From the NCBI GenBank assembly GCA_011009095.1, contig VTPC01090547.1, forward strand, positions 1 to 64,000: a DNA stretch of 64,000 nucleotides, given 5' to 3'. Positions 13,433 through 26,445 of this stretch are shown here, in pieces. A program made the translations under genes and the position numbers. The notes under the pieces are model-generated. The model worked only from the letters and a program-made list of their open reading frames with translations. It made no database searches and was not told where the DNA came from. Position 1 is the first letter of the stretch. Each line of letters opens with the position of its first letter. This stretch comes from Ignelater luminosus (taxonomy: Eukaryota > Arthropoda > Insecta > Coleoptera > Elateridae).

Positions 13433-15608
13433 AAAAGACGAGCTCGTTCTTTAATACTAATTGGCGATTAATGTAAGCCCGATAACACACGACTCGGTTT
13501 TCCTAATTTAGAGTTTGAATTATGTGAGCCACTCTGTATGTTCTAAATTACTTTAACTCTTCTTATCTAACAATGAATTTACCTACGTGTACACAATTTA
13601 AATATTTTAAATGCTTATTGCTATTCAAATCAATTGCCAATCCTTTTGATTTGATTATCCATTTCCGTCGTCTGCTCTTTATCTTGTAAACGTTAATTGA
13701 ATCCTATATATTGTGTAAAAATAGAGTTCAAGCAGATTAGCACAGTCGTAACGGCTCCTGAGCACTGTCAATATATACCGCTAAGAACCTCATGGTAGGT
13801 TAAGTACTAATTTGTTGACTCAATGCTAAACAGTTTGAAATGAGCCGTATTTAGGATTGTTGGTAATACTATTTCAACATGACTATTTGTACCAATTGTT
13901 TTAGCATTTAAATATTTGTTTGATAATAAATGCATCATTTCAAAAAACCACTGAAAAAATCTTGAGGAAATTTTTATATAAACTTTACCTCTGATTATTT
14001 ATTATTCTTTTATAGATTTCACTTCAGTAAAATGCAAGTTTATAAGTAGCAAGTATAAAGAAGTTTTAAAAGTTTCTAGTTAGTGCAAGATTTCTCGAAA
14101 CTTCGTAATAAATTTCTTTTAGAAAAATTTTTACGGAAATAATTGAAACTTCCTGAATTATTTATAGGAAGACATCAGAATACCTTGGGGATTTTAATTT
14201 TAATGAAAAGCAGATTATATAATTCGGACAAGTAGCGGTGAAACATGTTCATAATCGACATCAATTTATTGTAAACCGGATAAATCGTGAAAGAACGAAA
14301 TAATTACTTTTTTCCTCGATAATGCATCATCTCCTGCAATAATTTCGAACAAGTATTTTGAACAGATGTTACAGGCTGTTAATCTAAAAGATGTGGTTAG
14401 GAACTTAATATACCTCATATTGATCCATCTTTAGAAAACAAATCAATTAATCTGCAAAATAAAGTAAGAAGGCACGTTTTCTCTTTGATTATAAAAATTG
14501 TACGAAAAAAGAAGGTGAACTGCTTTCTATTACAGTTTGTGTCTTCATGAAGGAAATCATTGTGTCTTGACTGCTTTAATCTATATGTGGCTCTGCTTTT
14601 ACTCGTGCTATAACCGAGCTGAAAACAAAAGGCTAACGAATGCTTTTGATCAAACGCCATTTTTATTTCCCAAGATTTCTACAGAAATTTGTAGTTACAA
14701 TCGAGTCTTTTAAGATATTCCCTCCCAAAGCCTTTTACTTTAGTATCTAAAAGAAACTTTTTTACATAAAGGTTTTGTTGAATTGGAAGAATTGTATGTA
14801 TTAATATATTAGAAAGTGAATTTATGTAAATATGGAAGAACGAGCTTTTAAATAAAATTGATAAGGATTAATTTCCATTAGGTATTGTATGGAAACACTA
14901 AACATAAATCAATATAAACCAATTAAGTTAAAATTTACTTTGTAAATTAACAAAACGACAGTGAAAAATTGGTTTGTGTGTATGCTACGCAGTTTAATTT
15001 TGCTATTTATTATATCAAAACTTTATTAAATTGTTATTTAGATACGGTGTTGTAGTGTAAACAAAACAAGAACTGACAGTATTATCGGTGGTGGTGAAAA
15101 CATGGGCGCGTTATCTAAAGGTAAAGGTGTATTATATATAAAGCCTTTTCCGATACAGAATTATATTATATATTAGATTAGGGAAATAACATCGAAGATA
15201 AATTCTTCTTTTTATAAGCTCGGAAATTTTAGAAAATTTGCCTGCAGCTATTATTATATAAATTCTATCCTGAAACTATTCCTTAACTAGAGATCAGCAG
15301 GTATGTTACTTAAAAAAGAAAAAAGGAACACAACTAGGAAAACGATGATTCCATTTTTCAGGGACGGAATAATGTGATTTGCATGTTAAATTTATATCGC
15401 TTAGCCAGTGGCGCCTATTCTAGGTTATCTATGATAACTGGAAAAGTCTGTAAATCCTGAAAAATAAGAAGACGTGAATTATGACACAACTATAAGGTAC
15501 AAGTCGTACTAAACTCGATAAAGTTTTTCTCACTTCTCGTACATTTTGCCGCAATATTTTCAGGGATGGTAAAGCTCTTTATATTAACGCAACAAATTGA
15601 AAAGAACA
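13433..15608. other. AT-rich intergenic or intronic DNA
   Basis: I see nothing here beyond short chance frames, the longest being 81 codons minus at 14415-14660. No repeat ends or exons were recognised. Confidence 0.5.
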
Positions 15609-15609
15609 T

Positions 15610-15754
15610 ATACCGGGTGTAATAGACAGCACAACAAAAACATAATTGGGGCATACACAGCTACCAAATACCGTTATTCGTTCACTTTTATCAGACTTTC
15701 GGTATCGGCAGAAATGGCATTGATTTCTAAATTTTGAATGAAACACTCTGTATT
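15610..15754. mobile_element. Putative short MITE with imperfect inverted ends
   Basis: The left end reads ATACCGGGTGTAATAG and the right end, reverse-complemented, reads ATACAGAGTGTTTCATTC. ATAC(C/A)GGGTGT is a common start for Tc1/mariner-type insect MITEs inserting at TA. Only about the first 11 positions pair well, so the pairing may be accidental. The 76-codon minus frame over it is not a gene. Confidence 0.35.
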
Positions 15755-16317
15755 CCAATAGATTCATTATTTTTACATAATTATAGTAAATGGTAAAAAA
15801 TGTTTGCAAAAACTGAAGTACCCTAGCGCTGCTTTATATCGGGGCGGATTAGAGACTAATTACACATTAAAGAAATGAATAACATCCCGATTTAGACGGT
15901 ACAATCTACCTTGTTGAAAGCAGCAGCGAACAGAAAATAATGATTTATAAGAATATACAGGGTGTACTATTCCCGATTATATATTTTAATATGTTCTTGA
16001 GTAAGATATCAAATCTACAAGACATCTTTCTGTTTTAACTTGAAATAGTCGAATCCTACATGCCATCTGAAATTCCTGACTGACCATGTCAATGTTATTC
16101 ATTTGAAGAGACCTGAACTTCCATTACATTTGGTTCTTCCGTCCACGAGAGCATTGCAGCCTGAATTTGTAAGGGTTGCATATTATTCGACTGTTGCTTT
16201 CAGTTGCGCTGCCATGTCTTAATGTAATGGAAGAAAATTATTACCTTGAAAATGAGAGTTCAGATGATATGATGATCATTATAGGGTTGTTTTTTCTTTC
16301 CTAACACAACCAACTAA
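15755..16317. other. Unassigned; contains a single ATACAGGGTGT end
   Basis: A lone TATACAGGGTGT begins near 15954. It resembles a MITE terminus but has no inverted partner within about 1 kb. Nothing else was recognised. Confidence 0.35.
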
Positions 16318-16910
16318 TAAAAGCTTGAAGACCCAAGGCTACACTGACGACTTAGCGATCATTATAAAGAGCAAACATGATCAGATTATCTCTAGCCCTA
16401 AACCTGATACAAATATGATGCTCAAGGGCGGATCTTAGGGTGAATCCAAACAAAACTACTCTTTAGAAGAAAGCTAACATTAGATGCTTTCATTTTGGTG
16501 AAACTTTGGGTGTACCTAGAACAGTCAGTCCAATGCAATTACTACCTATACTTCGGTGGTATGATGGCCAAAAACAAAGGACAAATAAGAACAAGCTGTT
16601 GTACTGAAAGTACAGAGGCTTGCTTGCATCCCTTTGCATCTCCAAGTCAAAAAGGGAGCGGATCTCAGTATTTTCAGACTGGAGTTAAGTGAAATCTGCA
16701 AACCAGACCATTTGAGAATCCTAGAAAAGATTGAAATGGGATCAATGACCAAACTCATGGACAAAAGGCCAATCAGATTATGCGAACTATGGGAAACGGA
16801 ACTGTCAGTTAGTATACCGACGGGTCCAAAAATAAAAAGAAACGAATTAGTGGAGGTATCTAAGTTTATTTACCTGCGAGTTGAATCTTGACCACTAATC
16901 GCCTAACTAG
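16318..16910 (+). pseudogene. R1/jockey-type LINE fragment: reverse transcriptase to RNase H
   Basis: In order on the plus strand are: TQGYTDDLAIIIKSKHDQI (the catalytic box, with the usual F/Y-A-D-D as Y-T-D-D); a V-N-P-N-K-T-T-L remnant (about 16440); and WWPKT followed by KVQRLACI, the thumb region (about 16560-16630). LHLQVKKGADLSIFRLE follows (about 16634-16690), then YTDGSK, the first catalytic box of an RNase H domain (about 16815-16835). Blocks that normally separate these are missing, including the T-G-A-M-x-T-C-P segment after Q-R-L-A-C. The fragment therefore carries internal deletions as well as frameshifts. This order, including the C-terminal RNase H, fits I/R1/jockey-group elements. 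It is dead. Confidence 0.8.
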
Positions 16911-18215
16911 TCTTTTTTATTAAATCTGAGTCTTTTTTGACTTCATTACCTGAACACTACCCTCTGAGAAAATTTCCCTTACTTCTTTCAATTTTACTTT
17001 GAACGATATCAAATTAATTAAGTAGATTATAAGTACTTAAAATGCGTGTTCCATAAAGAAACCTTGCATTCACTTCTGCAAAATAAAATAAAATAGAAAA
17101 TTTTGTAGTCAGATAACCAGCATTCAAACCATCAAACCATCAAACAGAGAAAGATATGAAAGATTTAAAATAACCTATAAGCGAAAATATGTAAATGATT
17201 GATAGATCACTCTTTTGAAGTTCCTTCTGCTACTTTGTTTTGTATAAAATCTTATACATAAATAGACAATAAGAATAATAAATAATTGTGACAAAAAGTA
17301 TTTGAGTACTTTAAATTGTGAGAGGAAACTCTCATTGTGTTATCTGTTTACTTATGCTAATATAAAAACAGGGGAACTGAATCTTATCACTGTGGCAGTA
17401 ATTACACAGTCTCCTTGAATTTTAAAACTGGCAGAAAAAGCTACAATTTTATTTTTTAATTGTTCAGGAATTTCTATATACAAGTAAAAGCATTTCTTTT
17501 CTCATACCTACCTACAGTGTAGTTTTATCAAGAAATCTTCCGCTGTAAAACGGTAGGAATTAAATTAAAAATAAAATTATTTTCTCAAGGTGAATACGTA
17601 CCCTACTTCTAATGTTTTAGATTAGAAGGTTACACACTTCACGTAATACAATTTCACGGTAAAATTGTCCGATTAAATTATGTAAGGTTAAGTAATTTTA
17701 TAGATAAAGAAAAAAAAAGAAAGAACGTATAACAGGAATATACCATTTTACTCTTTTATTTCATAACATTTGATTATTTTAAAATTCTTATTGATTTATT
17801 ATTTATTATTATTACATTACTGTGTAATATTTGCTTATTAAATTTAACAAAAATAATAAATAAACTTCAATGTAATTGCTTATCATTTAACTACCATTAC
17901 AAAGGTGTTCATCCTCTTATCGGAGATTTTTTTATAGTCATGCAATCGTTTGTAATTAATTACCACTTACTAATTTCCAATAGCTACCAGACAATTAGAG
18001 TTTGGTTAACAAATTATTTTCTGTAACTAAGTCCGTCTGGTATTGTCAGAAAAATTGATGTATAGATTTGTAAAATTTTACACATATCTGACAAAAACGT
18101 TTGAGTTTATAATCTTGCCTTCACGTCGAGAAAGATTTATATTAAATTTAAAGGACCTGTAGATAGTCCAGAAGTTGGAGTAAATAGAGGTAGAATTAAT
18201 CAAGAATACCACATA
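16911..18215. other. AT-rich DNA, no gene recognised
   Basis: Several long A/T runs occur, including a TTATTATTT-rich stretch near 17785-17815 and repeated AATAATAAATAAA near 17850. No coding signal was seen. Confidence 0.5.
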
Positions 18216-18216
18216 T

Positions 18217-18390
18217 AAAAAAGAAAAAGAATAAGAGGGAAAAAAAGAAAAAGAATAAGAGAAAGAAGAAAAAGAATAAGAGAAGAAAAAAAAAGAATAA
18301 GAGAAAAAAGAAAAAGAATAAGAGAAACAGAAAAAGAAAAAGAGAAAATAGAAGAGAAAGAAAAAGAAGAAAATATAGAAGGAAAAAAGA
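18217..18390 (+). repeat. Polypurine tandem repeat, core AAAAAGAATAAGAG
   Basis: About 170 bases are almost purely A and G on the plus strand. The motif AAAAGAATAAGAG recurs at least five times with a spacing of about 20-24 bases between 18224 and 18325, then decays into simple GAAA repeats. Isolated T residues inside the motif are conserved between copies, which marks it as a true tandem array and not random purine-rich DNA. Confidence 0.85.
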
Positions 18391-21300
18391 TCTTAGCTTG
18401 CTACAAAACTAAAACCATTAATTTCTTAGATTAAAACATGAAAATTAACACACAAAAGAAATTCATATTCTCTACACAGGGCAAACTTTTTTTTTGTACA
18501 AAGAATATGTCGTCATAGACACAAGAATTTAGGCAAATCAATTTTACTTTTACTAGAACATAATCACGAGTCCTTTAAACACGAGATATTTATAATATAC
18601 AAACAGATCGGACTTGCAAATGTTTCTTGATAGTTCCGAAACAGGTATCTACTACATCTATGTGTTCATTGGATAATTATTTAATTTTTATCCAGAGAGG
18701 TCTTCTTATATTTCTAATATTTTCAAAATTAAGTCTTCTACATGAATGATTGCTGTAGAGTAACATTTCAAGAACCAGAAAAAAGATGATTTCGAAAGCA
18801 AAAAGACGTTTTTCATTTTTATAGCTATCGAGATGTAATTTAATTTATTTTTGTTCAGATTTGGCCATTGGTAGATTATATTACATAATCATATTCTGTA
18901 TAGTATATGTACGTTACGACCCGCTTCCCGATTTATCCTCTTCAAGCGTCAGCATTATTTGTTGCTGATAATTGTTTTAATTATTCCAGACAACCCGAGA
19001 TGATTGTAACATAAACTTTTGTTTGAGTTGTTTGATGTAGAAACTATTCTTTTAAAACTATAAACAAACAAGGCCATACAATTTTCTTTCTAAAAATGTA
19101 ACAAAAGTCAATCATGGATTTAATTATAATGTTGTGAAGAATTTCATTTTTCGTTTTCTTTTGATATTAGCTACTAGTTATTTTGCTGGCGTATTCTTTC
19201 ACTTGCTCTCTTTTACTGAAAAACTTTCTTGGAGTTACATTTTTAGATTTACTAACTAACTCTATTAACTTTCTCGACTTAATTAAGTATATTACTGTAA
19301 AGAAACGTGCATTAATGGAAAAAACTACGATAATATATAGCAGTGATATTAGTATAGAAAGTAAGTAAATTAGTTAAATTCACTTACGCTGTACCCAAGC
19401 CCTTTTTGCTACATTTATCGTGAAGCTAAGCTTTTATACGAGAAAGCCACTTATAATGTATGTTACTGAACAAAGCAGGGGCAGCTTTCTTGATTTACAT
19501 TTTCTGTTTTTAAATTCAAAATAGCGTGTATAACGTTATAAAGCGTTTTAACTAATTTTCTGAAATTGGTTGTGATATTTATTCGATTTAAGATTCCATG
19601 GTTTCTCATTTTGGACGTTCTCCAACTTCGTGTAGGGAAACTTTTCGTGCATAAAACAAGTAGTAAAAGTAAGATCCATATTTTATATTTGTTTTATAAT
19701 AGAAAACGTCGTGAAACCGGTCCTGTCAAGGGTAAATATTATTTTCCAGTAAAGAATTCTATGCTAAATGGATTCTATACCTCGAACTTTATCGTCGATG
19801 TGCCCTTCTCGCTTCAGGAGCTTGACAGTGATTTTAAAAAATGATGGAAATCCATGATCAATACATCAATTTGAAACCCATTTATTACGGATTCGTTTTT
19901 TGAAATCAGAAATGTCGATTTAGTAGTTTACGAAGTGAAGTGGATAGTTGACGATTATCGCTGCAAGGGTCTCTTGGAACTGGCAATTCATTGTATTGAT
20001 TCGGTCCTCTTATTTATGTGTTTGTTAGCCTTGTTTGCTCATGCAATTGCATCGAATTTCTAAGCTAATAACTTAGGAAGTTATCTTTCCATTTCGTTCG
20101 GGGAAATTTCGAAATAAACAAGCGAGTAAAATTATATTTGCAAACCAACATATCTGAATCAAAGTTTAGGAATATCCAATGTATTATGCAAATCCGACAA
20201 ACTTACTTTTAGAATTCGAATGACGTTTGGTTCACGGCTAGAAGGACAATTTAGACGGCGCCTGAAAACATCTTGTTGCAAACAACAACCGTGTCAGAAA
20301 CGGATAGATATTGTAGTCATATAGAGAGCAAACTAGTTTAAAAGTTAGTGAAATCAATAAGATAGGTAATCTCGACAACTTTACTTCTGAGTTCGTCCAG
20401 CTGGGAAGTTTCTCAAGTTTTTTAGTGCTACTACTACTGCTGTACCTGGTATTTTAAGCCATTAAATGGACGGTTGCCAGTGTTAAAGTGTTCAAAGTGT
20501 TTACTGATTCTTTTACATTTTTTTTTATTTTATTGCTACATCTACCATCAATTAAGAAAATTTGGAAGGTACAATTTGAAATAAATTTATACGTAACAAA
20601 AATCTAAACTGTTGTAGTCTAGGAAAAACAACAACATCCAACGGGTACCTTCAGTAGTTTGCAAGTAAAAACTAATCTACAAATAAAACTTGAAAGATCA
20701 AGCCTAACAAAAACATGACAATCTTGATTCTTTATAAATGTGACAAGATGATACAGGGGTTATTCATACCTAAGTTGTTATTAGAATTCGGTAAACTTCA
20801 ATTACCCGATGTTAGAAAACCTCGCCAAAACCTAAAGGTTCATTGTTCACAATTATTCTTCCACTGCTTTTCCACACTATTAAAAATCAATATTCCATTT
20901 GTTTTGCAGAACAAATTTTACAGATATCATTGCTTAACCCGTTTACCGTCTCTATCAAAAGATCTTGTCGTTAAAAGGTGAGCAAATTCCCAGTATTTTG
21001 ATTCAGTGGCAGATCTATACCTATGGAGGCCTGAAATTTATACATTTTGGGGGCTCTTCTTGTACAGAAACGTTTTTAATTAGAAATCTCTAAAATATAA
21101 TTTTTCTTCTCTAGTACATTCCATCTTCTACAGCCAAATCATTTTTTGACTGCCTGCTGTGATCGTCTTACAAAGTAGATTTTTTAAAAATGCAAAAGCT
21201 CTCCTCAAATTTCGGTTTCAAACACTTCATCCTTTTAAAACGTCTAAGGTGCATTAAGCTGGTAAAATCAAAACACTCTGCTTCCGTTTTCAGCAATTGC

Positions 21301-22149
21301 GCAATTTAACATTTAACTTGCAAACTACATATATGAAGTTCTCCAACAAACGCAAAACTTGAATTTTTTGAATTTATGGTAAACCCTTTTTGTTTTCCAA
21401 ACATCTAGACTTTACCCAAAGGAAGTCCAAGTAAAAATCAAGCACCTGCCACCAAAACTATTAATATACAGTACGCCTTCTCTCTGTTACTTATAGACCT
21501 AGAACGTATCTTCAAAGATACCTTGTGATATTATTGTTGTTTTCTTGGTAGAGGAAATACTAACAGTTTCCAATCTGCACATGACTAATTAATCTTAGCT
21601 TTGGCAAATAATTACAAATGTCTTTTTGATTTCCACATGTTAAGAGTATTTTGAATGCACTTCCATACTAGGTTGATTAATTGAAATTGTGTGAAAACGG
21701 AATTAGCTAGCTTGTTTAGGTGGGCAAATGCCTCTTGTTTTACATCCGTAATCACTCCGCGTTTCCTCTGTTCAATGTTCTAAATACATAGTATTTTGTG
21801 TACTACCGATTTGTCTTTGTTAATAGCCAGGTTAATTTGTTGCATTTTGTATAAAAGGCGTGTGATGTGTTCTCTAAAAACTTACTAAAATCAGTTGATT
21901 CGATTTCTCTAGACGGTAGTCTGTAAGGAATCAGCGTACCATGGAATCGAACTGAAGACCTTTCTACTTTTCTAAATGATAGTACTGATAACGTCAACGA
22001 TTCAGTTTATTTTAAAATTTTCAAGTCATTTCGACCTAAACTATTTTTTGTGTCTTTTGCCCATCTATGCAGCGCGATGAAACTTAGCCTCTTCTTTTTC
22101 TCTCAAAATCTTTTCATCCTCTTACTGTGGGTTTTCCTCCTCTCATTGT
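18391..22149. other. AT-rich intergenic or intronic DNA
   Basis: There are no recognised genes. Frames at 19183-19368, 19566-19844 and 20715-20981 are under 93 codons, lack domains and show no splice context. CAGTGGCAGATCTATACC at 21004 resembles a hAT terminus, but no transposase follows. Confidence 0.45.
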
Positions 22150-22520
22150 GTCCAGGCTGTGATTGTTTGAACATCCGCAAAGTGATGGTTATCGACCAGT
22201 TGCCTGAATTTTAAACCGCCTTTTCCTAAAAGTGTCTGTTGTTTTTTGTAGAGTGTTGATATAATTCCAGCGATTTCCTTTTCGTCCAGATTCCTCCTAT
22301 GCAGACTGGACCAAAAAGTTTCCTAAAGATTTTTCTTTCTTGTTCTTCTGTTTTTAATAAGCGTTTTGCCCTTCATGATTAAAGTCTCTGATGCATATAG
22401 CCCATCTGGTTTGACCACTGTTTTGCGTTACGCGATATTGATTTTTTGTTGTATCTGTTCCACGTGATTTTATAGGCCTTTTGTAATTTAGTCTCTCTAC
22501 GTTTGCTTCACGATTTAATT
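22150..22520 (-). pseudogene. LINE fragment, region after the reverse-transcriptase palm
   Basis: Read on the minus strand, pieces in different frames follow the order KAYKITWNRYNKKSI, then VVKPDGLYASETL, then basic residues around RRTRKKN, an E-T-F-W block where K-I-L-G-P is expected, and TFRKRRFKI. This matches the conserved stretch x-V-x-K-P-x-x-x-Y-G-S-E-T-x-x-L ... E-R-x-I-x-R-K-I-x-G-P ... R-K-R-R-x-x-F-x-G-H just beyond the catalytic domain of LINEs that share the Y-G-S-E-T box with the RTE-like copies near 42 kb. Frameshifts and stops make it non-functional. Nothing catalytic remains. Confidence 0.7.
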
Positions 22521-24150
22521 CCGAGGGCTATTTTAATATAAATAAGTGTGTAGTAATTTCAGTAAAGTCAAAAACATCTTCAACTAAAAAAAAGCGAATC
22601 TAAGTATCTTGGTATACCACACGAAGTTACTACGATGATGGTGACCGCGACTGCCTGACTTGCCAACTTATTAACCTCGTACTCCAAGGACATTCGGTAA
22701 ACAAAACCACTAAGAGGATAAAGAGTTCATAAATCCAACTGCTCGTTCCGCAGATTTTGGACGTTTGTTGGGCTTTGATGCAGAAGGAATATTTTAGTAG
22801 GATGTCGGCAGATTCCGTAAGAAAGTCTCCAAATAAGGAACAATGCCCAAAGACCCTGAGACTAAGACTTAAATAAACAAAACAGAATTTAATTATATAC
22901 ATGGAAATGTTTGAAAGAATACGTTACTAACTATACAAATATGAAATTATGCTGAAAACAGAAAAAATAAATGGAGAAATATCAAACTTTATTATTTGAT
23001 ACTTTAATTTTTAAATATTTCTGTTTTTGTAATACAGTACATTAATATCTGAAAGTGTTATATGTATAGTATGTTTATATACGTATACCAAAACAAACTC
23101 TAATAATGAAGAGTAACTAATTAATTTGTTTACGTCATATGATATGGTTAGTGCATAATTTTAAGCCTCAGAAACTACCAAAACAACAACAAACAAGAGA
23201 ACTTTTCCTAGAAATTGTTATAAGCAAAAGCAAACTGTAATTATTCTAGATGTTTTGTATAAATTTACGCTTCAAAATTATATCATGCATATGATAGATA
23301 GAAAATGAATTTTCTCTTTGTAACATCTGTGTCGCAGAGTTAACTGCACTGCATTTTAAAGCTGCAGAAATATGTACAAAAGTCGCCCTTATGTAAACGT
23401 TACCTCGTTTAAATTTACATCGTATACCCAGTATCTTGCAAAAATATAACCCTAAATTCTGCTAAATCCCTACTTCTGAAAGAAATCTCAGCTAAATTTA
23501 AAAGCTATCTATTTGCCTTGAATCGTTCGTATCTATCTTCCCACCGTTAATCAAAACATTGATTGAATAGAATGAGAAAAATTAGTTTACGAAACAAAAT
23601 AAAAACTTATTTGTCGGCAACATAACAAGACAAATCATGATTTACTTTCTAGAATGTCTAAAAAATACGTGAAAATACTTTTGTAAATAAGGGTTGATAA
23701 AGTCGCTTTGTACGTAAGAAGCTTTGTGTCCAAGCTGCAGCGTCATTTCTGACTAGCATTTTTGTGTAATGGTTGGAGTCGTTCTATAAAATACTTCACA
23801 CCGAAAAGAATGTGAAAAGCTTTGTAGTTGAGTTTTAGTTAAATATTAAAGTAGATTTTCACATTCCTATATTATACGAAAAGCTTTGAGTGTTTAATCG
23901 ATATCCGTCTTTGAAGGGTAGCGGCTTTTCAGTTAGAAAAGAATTAGTAATTTTATAGCAATCAGTTCGTTTCATATAAACTTCTTTCTTTTGATTAATA
24001 AAGCTTCTTATAATTCCCGACAAAGATAAACAGGCACACTATGTTGAACTAATTATTTTTTTGAATGAAAAACGGTTTTACTATATTATCTACAAACCAA
24101 AAGTGAAACTCAAAATCCTAACAGGTCAAAAAACACTTGATATTTTACAT
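22521..24150. other. AT-rich DNA, no gene recognised
   Basis: The 90-codon minus frame at 22630-22902 shows a hydrophobic, Cys-rich sequence without an identifiable domain. I see no promoter or exon evidence for it. Confidence 0.45.
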
Positions 24151-24497
24151 ATACCGGGTGTCCCAAATTGAATAGGATAGTATGGGTAGCTTTTCTATTA
24201 TTATTGTTAGAGCTTTGGTTAGATTCTATTTAATCATGTAAAAATCCAAACGAAAGTTGCCATTAATATGTCAGAATTTTGTTTTGGCTTCATTTGTAAG
24301 TGTATCTCATCAAAACAAGCAACTTTCATGATAACATTTTTTGGAATAATTGCTAATCGGTTACAAATTTTAAACTATTCTAACCTAGATCTAAATAACA
24401 TACAAAATTGCACAACACTACCCGGTTGACCAACGCTCTAACTATAATAATAAGAAAGTTACCTATAGTATCCTTCCCAATTTGGGACACCCTGTAT
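24151..24497. mobile_element. MITE with about 66-bp terminal inverted repeats
   Basis: The left end begins ATACCGGGTGTCCCAAATTG. The right end, reverse-complemented, begins ATACAGGGTGTCCCAAATTG. The pairing continues to GTTAGAGC about 66 bases in, with roughly ten mismatches. The interior is AT-rich and non-coding. TA at both outer edges fits insertion by a Tc1/mariner-type transposase. The length of 347 bp is typical for such elements. The divergence between the arms suggests an old insertion. Confidence 0.85.
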
Positions 24498-26099
24498 ACA
24501 GGATGTTGGCCTAATACTATTTCAAGAAAATTAGTTGTGAAATCTTAAGTAAACATTAGATTTAGTAACCTAGAATGTTGTTATCCATAAATTGTCTTAG
24601 TAATTGCAGCCTATCAACTTACAAAAAGGGCCAAAACGGAAAAGTTGTTTTTCAAGTGTTGCACTTGTATGTATTTATTCGTTTTATTTGAATATAAACA
24701 GTTTTGGTAGGAGTAACTAATATTTAATTGAGAAAAGACCTACAGTACTATCTACCTGTTTTATTAGTTACGAAATCTCTTCTTCTTGGTAATGAATTAA
24801 CAAAAGGGCTTGCGAGGGACTACCACAAATTTGTAAGAAAGTGAAGAACGAAAGTTACACTAAAAAGGAGTTATCCTGATGCAACTTCCAGTGCCCATGT
24901 TTTGAATCTTTAATGTTTGATACGATCGTTTGTACATTCATACTTCATGTGATAATAAAAACAATAATTGACAGGCTATGACTGCTCTAGACGTCCGCCT
25001 AAGTAGTAATTTTAATGCTCTGTAGATTTGAAACAATCTAGACTGCATCCTGCATGTGAATCTAGAAAACATTCCGTTTTTGGAATTATTTCGGCAAAGT
25101 CAATACTGGACTCGTGAGTTGGCCATTCTATCTATTTGACCTGGCCCATATTAAAGATTTTATTAGCAAAAAATTAACTTTATGAAAGTTTATAGTAGTA
25201 AGAGCGAATTTGGCTTCGGACGCCAAATTTGCCCATCGCTGTTCTGAGGAGTCTATATAGCTTAGAAAATCATAAAGTCGGAAAGAATAATTAGTTTTCT
25301 TTTGCTTTCATGAGTATCCAAGACCATAGGCTCAATGCAATGATTCAAGTAGTACATATTGACAACTTTTGGCTTCCTCCTTTTAAGTGTTAGTTTGAGG
25401 TTATCTTTTACTAAAACGCTGGCCTATCAATCAGTCAAAAAATTAAATTTGATTGAATCATTACAATAAATATAAAAGTTTGTTTATTTTTTCTTTTTTT
25501 ATGATTTAAGAAGAATCAATAAATGCTTGTTTCTGTGCTGAACGATTATCAGTCTTTTGGGCAAATATGACTTTATTGTTAAGGGAGTAGAAACAAGATA
25601 CAGTAAAGTACAGTTCTAGTAAGCTTTATTTGACAATAAATTTAAAGCCTGCTTTGGATAATAATGGAAGAGACTTCCTAGATTAGTAAATGAAGTGTTT
25701 TTGCCCAAAACAATTTCAAGACTGATATGTCTCAATTGCTAAAAAACCAATTTTCTGTTCTGCAGGGAAACTGCCCCATTGTTTGCCTTTTAGAAGCCGC
25801 GACTGATTTTCATACAAATGGGAAACCCTTCTTACTGCACAAAACTTTAAATTATTCTAGTTTTTAATACTCAAGCAATATTGTAGTTTGTTTATTAAAA
25901 TTAAAATAATTAGAAAAAATTAATTGTTACTAATAAAATTAATGTTAGTTTTAATGCTTTTGTTTTGTTTGTTCAAACATTTACCAAACTGGTGAAATTA
26001 ATTTTATTAAAAATAAAAGTCTCATAAAAACCATCAAGTTAAAACAGGTGGACTGTGTTTAACAAATTTGGTTGTTAGTTTAAGAAAGAACAACATGTG
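24498..26099. other. AT-rich DNA, no gene recognised
   Basis: TACAGGATGTTGGCC directly abuts the MITE and may be an edge of another MITE. No partner was seen. No coding sequence was recognised. Confidence 0.4.
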
Positions 26100-26445
26100 C
26101 ACATACTGATAACGCCGATTATTTAGGTGATAAAACTATTTGTGAATTTGTGTTATTTTTATTGGTCTTTAAGTAGTTGTGGTTTCGGTGTCGATATTCA
26201 CGGACTGTCATACGCGTTTTGTTATTGAATTAATGTCTACTAATTAATAATTATTGCTTTAGATTTAATTGTTAGTGTCGTGCGTGTATTTATAGTTTGT
26301 GATTCGTGAATTTATCATATCTCGTTGAAATACTATTTGAGCGAGGTGCTTCGCATTAAAGAGCGGTAAATTGAAGAATTCAAAGGTCATTAATGGACGG
26401 TTCATGTTTTTGTAGTGTTTGATCTATTTATGTACAGCTTTAAAA

